Assembly: GCA_010015655.1 (NCBI GenBank)
Contig: ML976657.1
Coordinates: 856,264 to 920,263, forward strand
DNA: 64,000 nt
Reading direction: 5' to 3'
Source: Bimuria novae-zelandiae CBS 107.79
Lineage: Eukaryota > Ascomycota > Dothideomycetes > Pleosporales > Didymosphaeriaceae
Every line of letters starts with the position of its first letter. Positions within the stretch are counted from its first letter, which is position 1. Positions 1 through 11,416 of the stretch are shown piece by piece. A program made the position numbers and the translations under genes. Under the pieces are notes generated by a model, which saw only the letters and a program-made list of their open reading frames with translations, was not told where the DNA came from and did not search any database.

Positions 1-1170
1 CTCTTGGGGAACCTGGTCGCAGTGATTCGACATGATGGTTCGTTTTGACAGCAATGCCTTCCCGCTTGAAAGTGTCCATCGCGTACTGGGCGAGCTTCTC
101 GTCAAACATTGGGAGCACTTTCTTCGCAACATCGTAAACAGCGATCTTGTGGAACTGAATCAGCTCAGGGTAGATGCGGGCCAAGTCTTCGTGGATGATA
201 TCGTGCAGCTCAGCCGAGAACTCGATACCGGTGGGCCCTCCACCAACGACAGCGAAATTCAGGAGTTCCTTTTGTTGCTCGTCCGTCGTTGTGGGTAGAG
301 CCGCCGCTTCAAAGCAAGCCAGTATGCGGTTCCTGATCCTGCGCGCGTCACCGACGTCTTTCAAGAAAAGCCTAGCAACATGTCAGCATCTTGATGAAGC
401 CCATGAGAAGGAACTTACGCATGTTCCTTGATTCCAGGCGTGCCAAACGTCTGACTGTAGCAACCCACAGTGACGATCAACTTATCGTAGGTCAAATCAA
501 AGCATGTCCCCTTCTTAGCCCCCACCTGTTCTCTCTCGTGCCTTTGCGCTTTCGTCTCCCCAGCGTGTCTATCCTCTACCAAGGCCTGCGAAGAGGAAAC
601 ATCCTCAACCGCTTCCTCAATTGTAACCTTCTTGTTCTTGAAGTCGATGGCGTCCGCCCAACCTTGGAAGAAGTCGACATTCGTCCTCCTTGTTCGAATA
701 GGTTCGAGCGTAGTGCGGAACTCGAGCGTTCCGACCGATGCGGAAGCGAGGAGGGGTGTGAAAGCGAAGTATGATCGCGGCGATACGACGACGGTCTGGT
801 ACTTTTTCGAATCGAGCGCTCGTGCAACTGTATAGCCGGCCCAGCCGCTTCCCAGGACAACGACTCGTTCGCGTTCTGTGAGGGATCCCAGTTAGTCTCA
901 CGAACCTCTGCACAAGGTTTACTTCATCCAGCAATGCCTTGTGAGCGCGCGGGCCGACTTACGGTCTCTCCCAGAATCCAATTGATCCACCGTCATGGCT
1001 CTCCTCTGTTCTAAAATACCGCCATTTCGAGAGAATGACTCTCCACTTGCGCGCGAAAGAAGCCCATTGCGACTTGTTGAAGACAACGGCCTTGCCGTCC
1101 GAATTGAGTTCCGCGATGATAGTAGTCGTAGCTCTGACGGCAATTGGGCGAGGCGCACGGTGGGCTGCAT
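1..1170 (-). CDS. Alternative (type II) NADH:ubiquinone dehydrogenase, mitochondrial, partial
   Basis: Rotenone-insensitive single-subunit NAD(P)H dehydrogenase that passes electrons from NADH to ubiquinone at the inner mitochondrial membrane without pumping protons. Three exons are visible: 1170-963, 875-419 and 371-1; the 3' end lies beyond the window. The ATG at 1170 opens an Arg/Ser-rich, acid-poor leader typical of a mitochondrial presequence. The first dinucleotide-binding motif, VVVLGSGWAG, starts exon 2 (FAD). Exon 3 carries the second Rossmann motif, FAVVGGGPTGIEFSAELHD (NADH). Introns of 87 and 47 nt have GT..AG ends and keep the frame. An insert rich in charged residues sits between the two Rossmann folds. 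Whether the enzyme faces the matrix or the intermembrane space cannot be told from the visible part. Confidence 0.9.
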
Positions 1171-1744
1171 TGCGATTTTTAAATTAAACAAGCGGAAACA
1201 TTCAACGAAGAGGTTTTGGTTTGCTTATATGGTGGCTTTGCTCGGGGCTTGTGTTCTTTGCGCGCATCGGCGGGTCGCGGAAAGCGCGAATGACGTACGA
1301 ACTTCGACAGCTTGACATCGGTGCGCACCGGCGCGTGTAGCCGTGCAGATAGCTACGAGCCATCTCTCGAACGGAGATCTCGGGACTGCTCAATTGAGAT
1401 GATTGTTTCTTGTCGAGAAATGAGAAGCGAGTAAGTCGCTGTTGCGTCGGCTCGGAATGCGGTTCTTTCCGATCCTGGGCGGGTAGGAGCTGTAATTGGC
1501 TGGGCTGCAAACGCTTTCACGTCTCGTGGAATTCCGTCCCTGTGATATGCAGTCAGATCCACCTGAAAATACCACGTCGAATTACTAAACAGCGTCGAGA
1601 TCGATTTGGTAAGCTGGACGTTTCCGATTTATATTCGTGTCTAATGCCCGTGCCCGTGGATGAGCCCTCAATGTGCCAAAACACTGACGGTACTTGACCT
1701 AGCCCCCCTTCTATCCTTCTGCAACTCCAAAAACTTTCAGTAGA
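1171..1744. other. Intergenic, NADH dehydrogenase promoter and arginase downstream region
   Basis: Both neighbours run on the minus strand, so this stretch holds the promoter of the dehydrogenase (right of 1170) and the 3' region of arginase. Short open frames here have no recognisable protein signature. I see no RNA gene or repeat. Confidence 0.5.
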
Positions 1745-2767
1745 TTACAGGAGGGTATCACCCAGGGCGCACCTGACAATGCTGCACCCAGCCCGAACCG
1801 TATCACTTGCTCCCTGCTCATCCAGGCTCGGGTTGACCTCGACCAGATCCAGCGCAACCAATGAACCCGTCTCAGCCACGCACTCCGCAATGAAATCTCC
1901 CTCCCGCAGCGTCAGTCCGCCTCGCACTGGCGTACCCGTGCTGGGGGCCCACATCGGATCCAGTGCGTCCACGTCGAAGGACAGGTGGATAGGCGTGTCG
2001 CTGCCGATCCAGCCCAGCGCCATGTCCATGATTTTGCCAATGCCGTGCCTGTCAATGTCGTGCATAGAGAACGCCTTGATGCCGTGCTCCCTCAAAATCT
2101 TCTTCTCGCCCTTGTCTACATCACGGAGGCCGATGTACACAATCCTCTTCGTGCTGAGTCGGTGGTGCTCCTTTAGCCACCCGAACGTGTCTTCCCTCTC
2201 CTCCTTCGTAAGACCCGTTAGGAATGCGACAGGCATTCCGTGGATGTTTCCGCTGTCTGACGTCTCAGGCGTGTTAATATCCGCGTGTGCATCGACCCAG
2301 ATGACTGCGATTTCTTTGTCGAGACGCTCCCGTATCGCTCTTGCAGTACCAGAGATGGTTCCGATCGCAATGGAATGGTCGCCTCCAAGTGTGAGAACTA
2401 GTTTCCCGCTCTTCGCGTGGTTGTAGACCTGGTTGCTGACTTCCTGTGTCACGGCACTCACAAACTTGGGCTGCTTCATGTTGCGGTAGACCGGGTCTTC
2501 TGCGGGCGTAAACTGAGAGTAGTCGTGCACCTGGCCATCGAAGCTGACTTTGAACTCGAGATCTTCTTCCAGCTGCTGAATCAAGCCGTGCTCAATGAGA
2601 GCTTGCGGCGCTGCGTCGACGCCAGCTTTCGGCTATGATACGTCAGCTGCAGCTGTGAGTTTGTACAGCGAGCCTCTCACCTGGCCTCCACTAAAGCCGA
2701 CCGCTACAACACCCAGGTCGTGGCGGTTGGGAAGGAACTTTGGTTGGATCTGTGGTGCAGACGTCAT
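1745..2767 (-). CDS. Arginase
   Basis: Hydrolyses L-arginine to ornithine and urea, the first step of arginine catabolism, using a binuclear manganese centre. Two exons, 2767-2681 and 2632-1745, are separated by a 48-nt GT..AG intron and give 324 aa, the usual fungal arginase length. The three Mn-binding signatures are intact: GGDHS (about residues 112-116), DAHAD (143-147) and SFDVDALDP (247-255). The C-terminal ALDLVEVNP segment contains the conserved Glu. The ATG at 2767 is chosen because it opens MTSAPQIQPKFLPNRHDLGV and the frame upstream gives no family similarity. Yeast CAR1 and Aspergillus agaA are the functional counterparts; no arginine-related neighbour is present here. Confidence 0.95.
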
Positions 2768-3613
2768 GCTGGCGTGTGAGTGCTTCAAAAAGCCGTCAGC
2801 GATATGTGTTGACAGTGGAGATGTTGTGGTTGCGACCGAACAAAGGAAACAGCAACTGTACTTCCACCTTCAGGACCCAGATAGAAAACAGGGAACTCAC
2901 TGCAGCTCCGGACTTCGTGTTCGCCTATGTATATGTATGCGCAATGAAGCAATGCAGTTATTACAACCACACCTTTTCGGTTATGTGTAACTAACAGCTC
3001 GTGCGTCTAATTCGCGGGACCAAAGAAGAAGCAGAGGGGAAAAAGTGTTTGTGGCAGATGGGAGAAAGAGGGCGCATCGGACGGCTTTTATCGCTGTCGG
3101 CCGCGCCGTGTCTTAGGTAAGTGTGTCCTCTGAAATCTCTTCTCATCGCGAAGACCTGTACTTAGGGGAATCGTGAGGGTCTGAGTTTCCCCTAAGTACA
3201 GGTGTAGGCGGCGGTTTATCAGAGAGCTCCGCTAGCGCCGCACAGCCTAAGTTGGGCCCCAAGAAATGGCAGCGATTCTAGCCGTGCTAGAAGGATCATC
3301 TTGTGAAGAGCAGACGTTGCAACATGCAAAGGTGCACGTATAAGGACGTCCTGTGACTGTTAACATGCGAGTGCGGTACCTCTCCGCACGTTAAAACATC
3401 TCGAGATCGCCAGCGCCAGTCTCGTGTGATTGGCTGTAGGTAGCAAGTGGGCTTTCCGCGGCGCGCTTTGAACCGGCACAAACCCTTCGTAACATGCATC
3501 TCGATCTGATAATTGAGTTCAGCTTCCTCATCGGGCATATCTCCGAGCCATCTCCACTCACCGTACACTGTTGACATGTGTTCTGGTGACTCTCCCTCAC
3601 CGCTCAGGCCGAC
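2768..3613. other. Divergent intergenic region between arginase and the DUF167 gene
   Basis: Contains the promoters of arginase (minus) and the DUF167 gene (plus). Apart from the inverted repeat at 3155-3202 I see no structured element and no convincing coding frame. Confidence 0.5.
3155..3202. repeat. Perfect 16-bp inverted repeat with 16-nt loop
   Basis: The arm cctgtacttaggggaa (3155-3170) is repeated exactly as its reverse complement at 3187-3202, leaving a 16-nt spacer. It could form a hairpin in DNA or in a transcript from either strand. Function is unknown; it could be a palindromic binding site or the ends of a tiny mobile fragment. Confidence 0.75.
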
Positions 3614-3811
3614 ATGCTCTCGCCGGCGATCCGATTCACAGCCACCAAGGGATCTAAGACACCGGACGGATCTGTCCAGCTGTTTTGCCGGGTGAAGCCG
3701 GGCGTCAGCACGAGGGCGTTGCGGCTGTCTGACGATGCCATTGAGGTGTGTGTTGCGGCGCGCGCAAAAGAGGGCGAGGAGAACAAAGCTGTGAGGGAGG
3801 TGATTGTTGAG
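3614..3811 (+). pseudogene. DUF167/YggU (UPF0235) family protein, truncated first exon
   Basis: The ATG at 3614 starts 66 codons matching the N-terminal part of the DUF167 family: SVQLFCRVKPGVS is the first strand, and the later EVCVAARAKEGEENKAVREV matches the conserved 'ANKA' region. A good donor, GTAAGC, follows directly at 3812. The family normally continues with about 40 residues (a VPKSxVxIVxGxKSRxK-type segment). I could not find these in any frame before the RIP-mutated repeats start near 4040. Read-through of the donor ends quickly in unrelated residues. Either the second exon was lost when the repeat block formed, or it lies beyond 37 kb of transposons, which is not plausible for a fungal intron. 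Confidence 0.6.
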
Positions 3812-4040
3812 GTAAGCTTTTTGGTGGCTGCGAGCTTGAGACGTGAGACTAGATCCTGGTCGACGGTCTGGTCCACGGCGTGAACCAATGGGATGAGGAA
3901 GACGAGGGCCTGGAAAAGGTGACCGATCATGATGACGCTTGTTGTTGTTGTTGTTGTTGTTGTTGAGTGGTAGCAGGCTTGTCTAAGTGGAGTGGATTTT
4001 TGCTTGATGCGGACAGCTGATTCCTGACAGGCTACGTTCC
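3812..4040. other. Gene-to-repeat transition zone with a TTG microsatellite
   Basis: Normal base composition that gives way to AT-rich DNA after about 4040. A (TTG)9 run occupies 3939-3965. The phase-0 stretch after 'gactag' reads ILVDGLVHGVNQWDEEDEG and then a poly-Cys frame from the microsatellite; it does not match the missing DUF167 half. Confidence 0.45.
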
Positions 4041-7000
4041 GCTTAAGTCAAGGCAGTAAGAGTCTTTCCCTATTAAAGTGATTCGAAGACTGTATTGTAT
4101 AAACGTAGTGCCACACACAAGGTAGCACTATTGTTAATAAGCAAGCTAGCTTAGTAAGCTTAATTAACTTAAATAGAAATAAGGAAGTTAACTAATTTAA
4201 GCTTATAAATATATTTTATTAAGTAATTTAAGCTATAATAAACTATTAAATTAGGTAAATTAACTTAATTACTTACTTACTTAGCTAACAGCTATAAAAA
4301 AAGTAAGGTTATAAAGGTAGTTAGTAATAGGTTATTATATACTTTTCTAGTATTTATAGCTACTAATTAGCTTACTTTCCTATACTAGTTAGTAACTCTT
4401 AGCTATTTATTACGCGTACTTAATACGTTTTAGCGCGTTAATTACTATCTTATTCTATCTTTTAGCTTACTTTATACGCGTTATTTTATTATTATACCCT
4501 TAAAAGTAAGTAATTACGCGCCTAAACGTGGTGTTAAGGTAATTAAAGTAGTTAAACTACTAATTAAACGTTACTATAAGCCTACCTAGTAACTATTAGA
4601 GAGTTAGAAGTAGCTTATACCGCCTTTAATTTAGCTATTATAGCTAACTTAGCAACTATTATTACTAATTAAGCCCTTATTATTACTATTACTATAGGCT
4701 TTTTTACTTATTAACTTGCTATTGCTAGCCTCTCTAGCGCTAGAGAAGGCGCTATAAAAGACTTAAGTATATAATAATTAGCTAGCTAGCGCGTTATTAG
4801 CGCTAGAAGAAGAGTCTATAGCTACTATAAAGACTTTTAATAAGCCTAGTAATAGTGTTAACGCGCTGTTTAACAGGCTTACTAATAACTTTATAGAGCT
4901 TAATTAATAGTAATTACTTAAGTTAATAAAGCTATTAACGTAATTATCGCGTAAGAAGAGTTAGGTTTATTACTATAAGTACTATATAGTTACTAAGCTA
5001 TTACCTTATCGCGTCTTTTTTTATTTATTATATATATTATTAATAGCGCGCGCAAGGCAGTGGCAAGTATAACCTTACTAATATAACTACTTTTACTACT
5101 AACTACTTACTTATAGCGTATTATATTACTATTAATAGTAAAGTTAAGGCGCTAGTTATAGCTAATAAGTAGCGTTTCTTATACTAAATACTTACCTATA
5201 GGTAGTAGCTAGCGCGCGCAATAGCTAATATTATAAGTAACTTTAATATTTAGGGCTTCTAAATAGCTATTATGTTATAGCTTATAAGTAATAACTACTT
5301 ATTACGTAAGTTTAAAATACTAAAATTTAAATAAATAATTAAATTTATAAATTTAAAAGTAGCGCGTACGCTATAGGCGTTATATAATAGTATATTAAAA
5401 TTTATAATAAAAGTTTACGTATTTATATAGCTATAGGTTACTAAGGCCTTATCTAACGCTATTAGTAAGATCTATATAAGCTTTAATAGCTAAATAGCTT
5501 AAAATAGCTATCGCGGCTTCCTTAGTATTATAGCTTACTTTACTAATAATTCTAGTACTATGTAAGACCTACTATTAGCGCTACTATAGCTTATAGGTTA
5601 CTATACTAGTAAGAAAATAAGTAAAGTTATAGCGTAAATTCTACGACAGTTTAGAGTATGCAGTAGCTAGCTAGGCTACTATATACTTTATAACGCTGCC
5701 CCTAATAACGTTATTATAAATAAGTTAGTAGAAATTTATAACTAAAACGCTAGCAATATACGCCTACGCTATAGCCACTATATACTTAACTTAGTTAGGT
5801 AATAAGTAATATTTAGGCGCGATAAAGAGAGCTATAATAACGCTTTAGCTATAGTAATAAATAAAGTAATATTTATAGTAGCTTAGCGCTGTAAGGGACC
5901 TATAGGCGTACTTTTTATAATTATTAACTGTATTAAAATACTATAGTAGTATAATTAACTTAATAATTACTAGCGTTATATTAATAATAGCCTGCTAGTA
6001 GAGCTATAGCGTAAAATTAAGGTACTTATTAGCCTATTACTACTTATTAAAATAGCTATAAAGTGTTAAGATCCCAAAGAGATAGCTAATCCCTAAGGGG
6101 CTAAGGTTGGTTCTCGGGCAGGAATACTGGTAGGACAGGAGAGGGTGGTAGTGATAGCTTGCGCGTGTCACTGGGGGCGTTAGTATCGAAGGTGTGTACA
6201 GCACAATCAAATCAACAAGGTTGCTTACTCAGATCCAAACGATAGATTGATAAACAGGTTGAACACAAGTAGAAGAGACTCCTCCTTGCGTTTCTATATA
6301 CTTCTCCTGCTCGACATGCTCGAAGCGAGCATAGCGAGCAGATGTCTTGGCTCCTGCGTCTGCTCGACTTGCTCGAGTCGAGCACGTCGAGCAGTCACGT
6401 GACCTCCTGGTACTGCGCCTTCATTGGTCACCTGTAGACCATAGGCGTCCTGGAGCCTAGCCAAGTGTCTGTAAGATTGGATCTTAACATAAAGCTACTA
6501 TTTAGCGCGTAGTTAAGCTTCGCGAGCCACTCCACCTCTATATTAATTACTATATTTATTATTAAGCTACTAAGGATAACCTTTAGGCAAGCTAAGGCAA
6601 ACCCTATATAACTAATATACCTATATAAATACGCTCTAACGGACTAACTATAGCTAATTAGTAGGTACTTATTAACTACTTATAAGTACTTTAGCCGCTA
6701 AAGCTTACTATATAGTAGCTTAAAAATAAAAGTAAGTCTAGTAGGTTTAGCGTAAGCTATAAAGTTATCCTAGTATTTAAATATATATTAAGCACCTACG
6801 ATAGCATCGCCACAGCGTTTAAATTAGTTAACTATAAAACCTATAATATACCTAAAGACTATTTTGCGATTAACGTACGCGCTAGCTAAAATAAGTTAGA
6901 TAAATATTACTATAAAATTATAGACTTACTATACTATTATATTACTACACTCCTCTACCCGTACTATAAAATATACTATAAGAATGCGTAGGTAGATAAG

Positions 7001-7592
7001 AGTAAGCTACTAGCTAAGTGTTATGCTAGCTTCTTACAAATTTAGGCTAGTTATAAGCTATAAGAGCTGCCTCTATAGCGCCTAAAAGTAGTAGCGGATA
7101 GCTCTATTAACGACGCTATAGACGCTATCGTTAACGCTAAACTAGTTAGTAGAAATATTATTAGTATTAAGTATAAGAATTAGCGTAATTATAGCTATAA
7201 TAAACGCAAGAGTACTACTTTAATAATATTATAAAGTTTTTAGTTACGTACTAGTTATAACTTAAGCTATTATACCCTAATCTTACATAGTTAGTTATTA
7301 ACGTACTTATTATTCTTACCTTTAGCTATAATTATAAGCTTAGTAACCTACTTAAGCTAAAATAGCGTAAAATAAATACTTACTTATTAGTAGCTCTTTA
7401 GTTGCTGCGCGGCTGGATTTAAGCAGGTTTTTTTCTTTTAATTAAAGTAGAAATAGTAGCGTTTACTAATAATAAAATAGACTCTAAGTACTTAATAAAA
7501 GACTAAGGAATAAATGTATACTAGTTTTATACTATAGCGTTCTTTTATAACACTAACATACTTAATTAAATTAATTAATTAAGCTAATTAAG
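4041..7592 (+). mobile_element. RIP-degraded hAT-type DNA transposon
   Basis: AT-rich DNA with very many TAA/TAG codons in which hAT transposase segments can still be read on the plus strand. Around 4950-5030 a BED-finger-like stretch is visible. Around 5460-5880 a frame keeps GFLSIIAYF, ILRQFRV, LGYYILYNA and RLRYSHYILNLV, matching the hAT core with its conserved LDNAxNND region. Around 6890-6990 the C-terminal dimerisation region resembles NKLDKYY and LLYPYYK, close to the family's 'LHPxxKW' block. Terminal inverted repeats could not be located, so the left border is only the composition change and the right border is the start of the next element. The unit is split by the solo LTR at 6064-6489. 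Confidence 0.6.
6059..6494. mobile_element. Solo LTR (426 bp) with 5-bp target-site duplication
   Basis: The segment 6064-6489 begins TGTTAAGATCC and ends GGATCTTAACA, which are perfect inverted termini with TG..CA ends. It is flanked by the direct repeat TAAAG (6059-6063 and 6490-6494). The inside has balanced composition, unlike the RIP-degraded hAT sequence on both sides. No internal retrotransposon sequence remains, so it is a solo LTR left by LTR-LTR recombination. Two 35-bp quasi-palindromes lie at 6307-6341 and 6360-6394, both beginning CTGCTCGAC and ending CGAGCAG. The termini resemble Ty1/Copia LTR ends, but the superfamily cannot be proven. Confidence 0.85.
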
Positions 7593-7909
7593 TGTTAGGA
7601 TCCGTTGAGACCTAATATAATGCGAGACGGGGCATGGACACTTATCCGTGCGACTAGCTAAGATTTCTAACTTAGCCACGAATCACGTGACTAAGTTACG
7701 CGTCCCAGGAATATCGGGCGTCTTAGAAGTATCTTGGCATATAGGACTTTAGGACTCTTAGGACTCCTAAGATTTGTAGGATTAGTTATATATATAGGAA
7801 CGTAATAATAGTCTTCTATTATCGCGTGTTTAACCTATTTATTAATCTATCGTTTAGATCTAAGAAGTAAACTTATTAATTTAATTATACTATATATACT
7901 TTTAATACT
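7593..7909 (+). repeat. 5' LTR of chromovirus A (right border approximate)
   Basis: Starts TGTTAGGATCC directly after the hAT remnant. The first about 150 bp have balanced composition and the remainder is AT-rich. The 3' end of the LTR is not certain because no second copy exists in the window; it is placed near the 'actaacgccccc' stretch, shortly before gag. Confidence 0.5.
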
Positions 7910-10900
7910 AACGCCCCCGTAATAAGCGTAAGCTATTATTATACCTTTTACTTATATTACTAATACTTTTACCTAAGAACTAACCTTTAGCCCTTTAAGA
8001 CTAGCTACTCCTTTAGGATTTAATATCTTAAACACCCTTAACATAAGCGTTAACGATACCTTTTTTACTAACACGATAGATACATAAATAGATACTTTTA
8101 AAGAAATAGGTATTACTATAGCTAAAGAAAAAATAAAAAGCTTTTATAAAAAGTCTAACTTCTTCTATAGCAAACGTAATTATATAGAACTATAGATCTT
8201 ATAACTTAACCTGTACTTTTATAAAATAAAGAAAGAATAAGAAGATATAAATAAGACTATATTTACTTTTACTTATAAAAAGGGAAATGCTTTTAAGTAG
8301 ATTTATCCTTACGTTAATTAATACCTAGCTAGAGCTAATATAGAAGGCGACGCTATAGATAAAATTATAAAAAATTATAAAATTTTTTATACTAAGGTTA
8401 AATAATATTTTAGAATTACTAACTAGAAAGCTATCGCCAAACAAAATATCTAATAACTTAGATAAATTTATTTAGTAGCTAAATATAAATCTAAATTCCG
8501 CAAGAACGCAAACTAAGTTACGTAAAATAATAATAGTTTTATAACTATATTCTAAAAGGAATTAAAATAGTATATACGTAAAAACTATTGCGCAGCAGAG
8601 TAAAGACTAATACTTTAAAAGAACTTATAGTAAAAGTAACTTAATTTAATAATAAATAGTATAAACTAAACCGAGACCTACGCTAGAACTAAAATAAAAA
8701 GGGCTATAGACTACCTATAATAAAAGATAACTATTAAAATTTTAAGTAATAGTTATAGTAGAAAAACTAAGCTAACTATAGTTACTAACTAATAGAAGGG
8801 ATCTAGTACCATTAAGTTAACGTAATAAAGAAAAGAATAGGAAAGGCGAAAGGCTTTTATAAGCCTAAATAAGAATATACCCTAGATAGAACCTATAAGC
8901 AAGGGACCGGGGCACGACTTTACTATATATGTGATAAATCGGGCCATATAGCCAGGAACTGCAGATCTAAGAACAAGATTACTAGATAGTTAAATATACT
9001 AATTATTAATAAAGAAGAAACAATCGATAAAGAATAATAAGTAGTAAACGCTATTAAATAAATTAATATCTATAATAAAAAATTAAAATAATTTAAATTA
9101 CCTAACTTATAACTCTACGAGGATGTACATAAAGGTTTAAAGGAGAAAGAAAAAGAGCTAATTACTTAATTTTTTATACCTTACCCTAGCTAGAGTAAAC
9201 TAGTTACTAGTAAGATAATAAACGTTTTTAACTTCTTAAAAAAACACTAACTAAGGGAAGGAGACTTCGGGTTTATAATAATAAAATAATAAGACTATAC
9301 TATAGTATTTTACTATACTTACTAACCTAATTTAGTTAGTAAAGCAGCACGTAAAATAGTAAACTATTACTACGCCTATAAAGACCTTAAAAAGAAGTAC
9401 CTAAACAAAAACCCTAACTATAAACTATAGTACGACCTAGACCATTGCAACCCTACGCACGAGACTATACAATAGACCCTCTATAGAGAGGACTAATATA
9501 TCTTTTATTACTAAGCTAAGGAATATAGCTACTTTCCCTAAACATATTACTAATGTAGATAAGAGTGGTTTAACTACCTTATTACTAATTATAATATTTA
9601 TTTTTAAGATAAACGCGAAACACAATACTTTCTATACCTTAATAAGGTAATAAACTAAGTAATATTACTACTAGTTCATAAAAAATGCGTATTAGATATA
9701 TAGTAAACGTGCTTACACCTTAACTATAAAGAATATATAGAATAAAAGAAAAAGCACGGATTTAATTATGTACTAAATAGGACTACGACCCTTTAAATTA
9801 AATTAGTAATAAAAAAAGAAGACGGTGAAGCTTTCCTAAAAGAGGCTTAGTAATAGCCTTAGGAAAAGAACAAAGAAGGATACCTTAAACTTATAAAGCT
9901 AGTAATAAAGAAAATGTCTTTTTTAGACCTAGGCTTAGGCGGGAAAACGCCTTTAAAGAAGTAAATGCCACTAATAGTTAAGTATTAATTAAGCCACTAG
10001 TATAGCATAAAGAAATATAAATAAAAGCCATGCTAGACTTAGGAGCACAAAAAAGTTATATATTAAGAAAAGTACTTAATAAAGCAGGACTCTATAAGCG
10101 TAAGAAAGCTATACCCTATACTATTTATATCGTGAATAGATAACTAATGCCTGGCAAAGCAATAATTAAATACAAGTTTAAAACTACCCTTATAATCTAT
10201 AGACACTAGGAATTAATTACCCTTAATATTATTAAGGAAGCTAACTACGACGTAATTTTAAAACTACCCTAGTTAAGGAAGCATAACCCTATAATTAACT
10301 AGAAAAAGAAAGAACTATCTTTTAAGCGCTGTAACTATGCCCTATAAGTAAAGCCTACGCATTAATAAAATATAATAGTAAATACCAGAGCTATTAATAA
10401 TATAATTTTATAACTAAAAGTTAATAAACACGAAATTAACTTAGTAGACGCTAATAAAAACTACTAGGTTATAAAGCGTAAGTATAAAGAGAATAGTACA
10501 CCTCTTAATATCTCTAATAAATATAAAGAATAGAGTTATTTATTTTAAAAAGAGAAAGGAGTAAACGCCCTTCCTAAGCATATATACTAAGATTATATTA
10601 TTTTATTCTTAAAGAAGAAAAAACGCCATCCTTTAGACTACTATATAGCTAGAACAAAAAAGAACTCTAATAAACACGCAAATTCCTAAAGAAAGCCCTT
10701 AAAAGGTAATAAATACGTAAATTAGAATTGCTAGTAGCATCGCCCTTAATATTTATTGTAAAGAAGGATAGAACACAACGTCTATACATTAACTATAAAA
10801 AGCTAAATAATATAATAATTAAAAATAGATACCTACTACCAAACATACAAAAGTCTCGAGACAGACTGGGACAAGCTAAGATATTTATATAATTTAACCT

Positions 10901-11097
10901 ATAAGATAGATACTACCTTATACAAATAGCAGCAGGTAATAAGTAAAAAATAGCCTTTTAAACTAGATATAGACTATTTAAGTACTAAGTTATGCCCTTT
11001 AGACTCACGAACGCACTAGCAACATTTTAAGTAATAATTAATAATATACTAAGAAACTATTTTAATATATTTATAGTTGCCTACCTTAATAATATCC

Positions 11098-11416
11098 TGT
11101 CACGGTAACCTCAGAGGCTATCTGACAAGCATGGATATACTGCTGGCAGCAGTATATCCCAGAGATGTCGCGCGCTGGCAGCCAGCTAATAGATTAGTAG
11201 ACGGGTAACCTGTCTGCTAGCTAATTAGTTAAAACATGGCGCTAGCCACCCTTGGCAAGGGCGCGCGACGAAGTAAAAAGATAAATTTATATTAGTTAAG
11301 AGGGAGAGGACCTTTTCTCCTTATCTAACGTCTTATACCTACACGTAAATACTAAACGTAGTATATTAATTTAGTCTATTTAGGCTTTAGATATCTTGCT
11401 TGTTGCTCTTGTAATA
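11098..11416 (+). repeat. 5' LTR of element B
   Basis: 319 bp starting TGTCACGGTAACC. A 25-bp palindrome is at 11134-11158. The left about 175 bp keep C/G where the other LTR has T/A; the right part shows the reverse. Confidence 0.9.

Noticed and set aside
1779..2426. Plus-strand frame of 215 codons over arginase
   Set aside because: Complementary shadow of a strongly conserved arginase reading frame.
6300..6400. CRISPR-like or satellite repeat from the repeated GCTCGA/CGAGC motifs
   Set aside because: They are two quasi-palindromes inside a solo LTR, with no regularly spaced repeat-spacer pattern.
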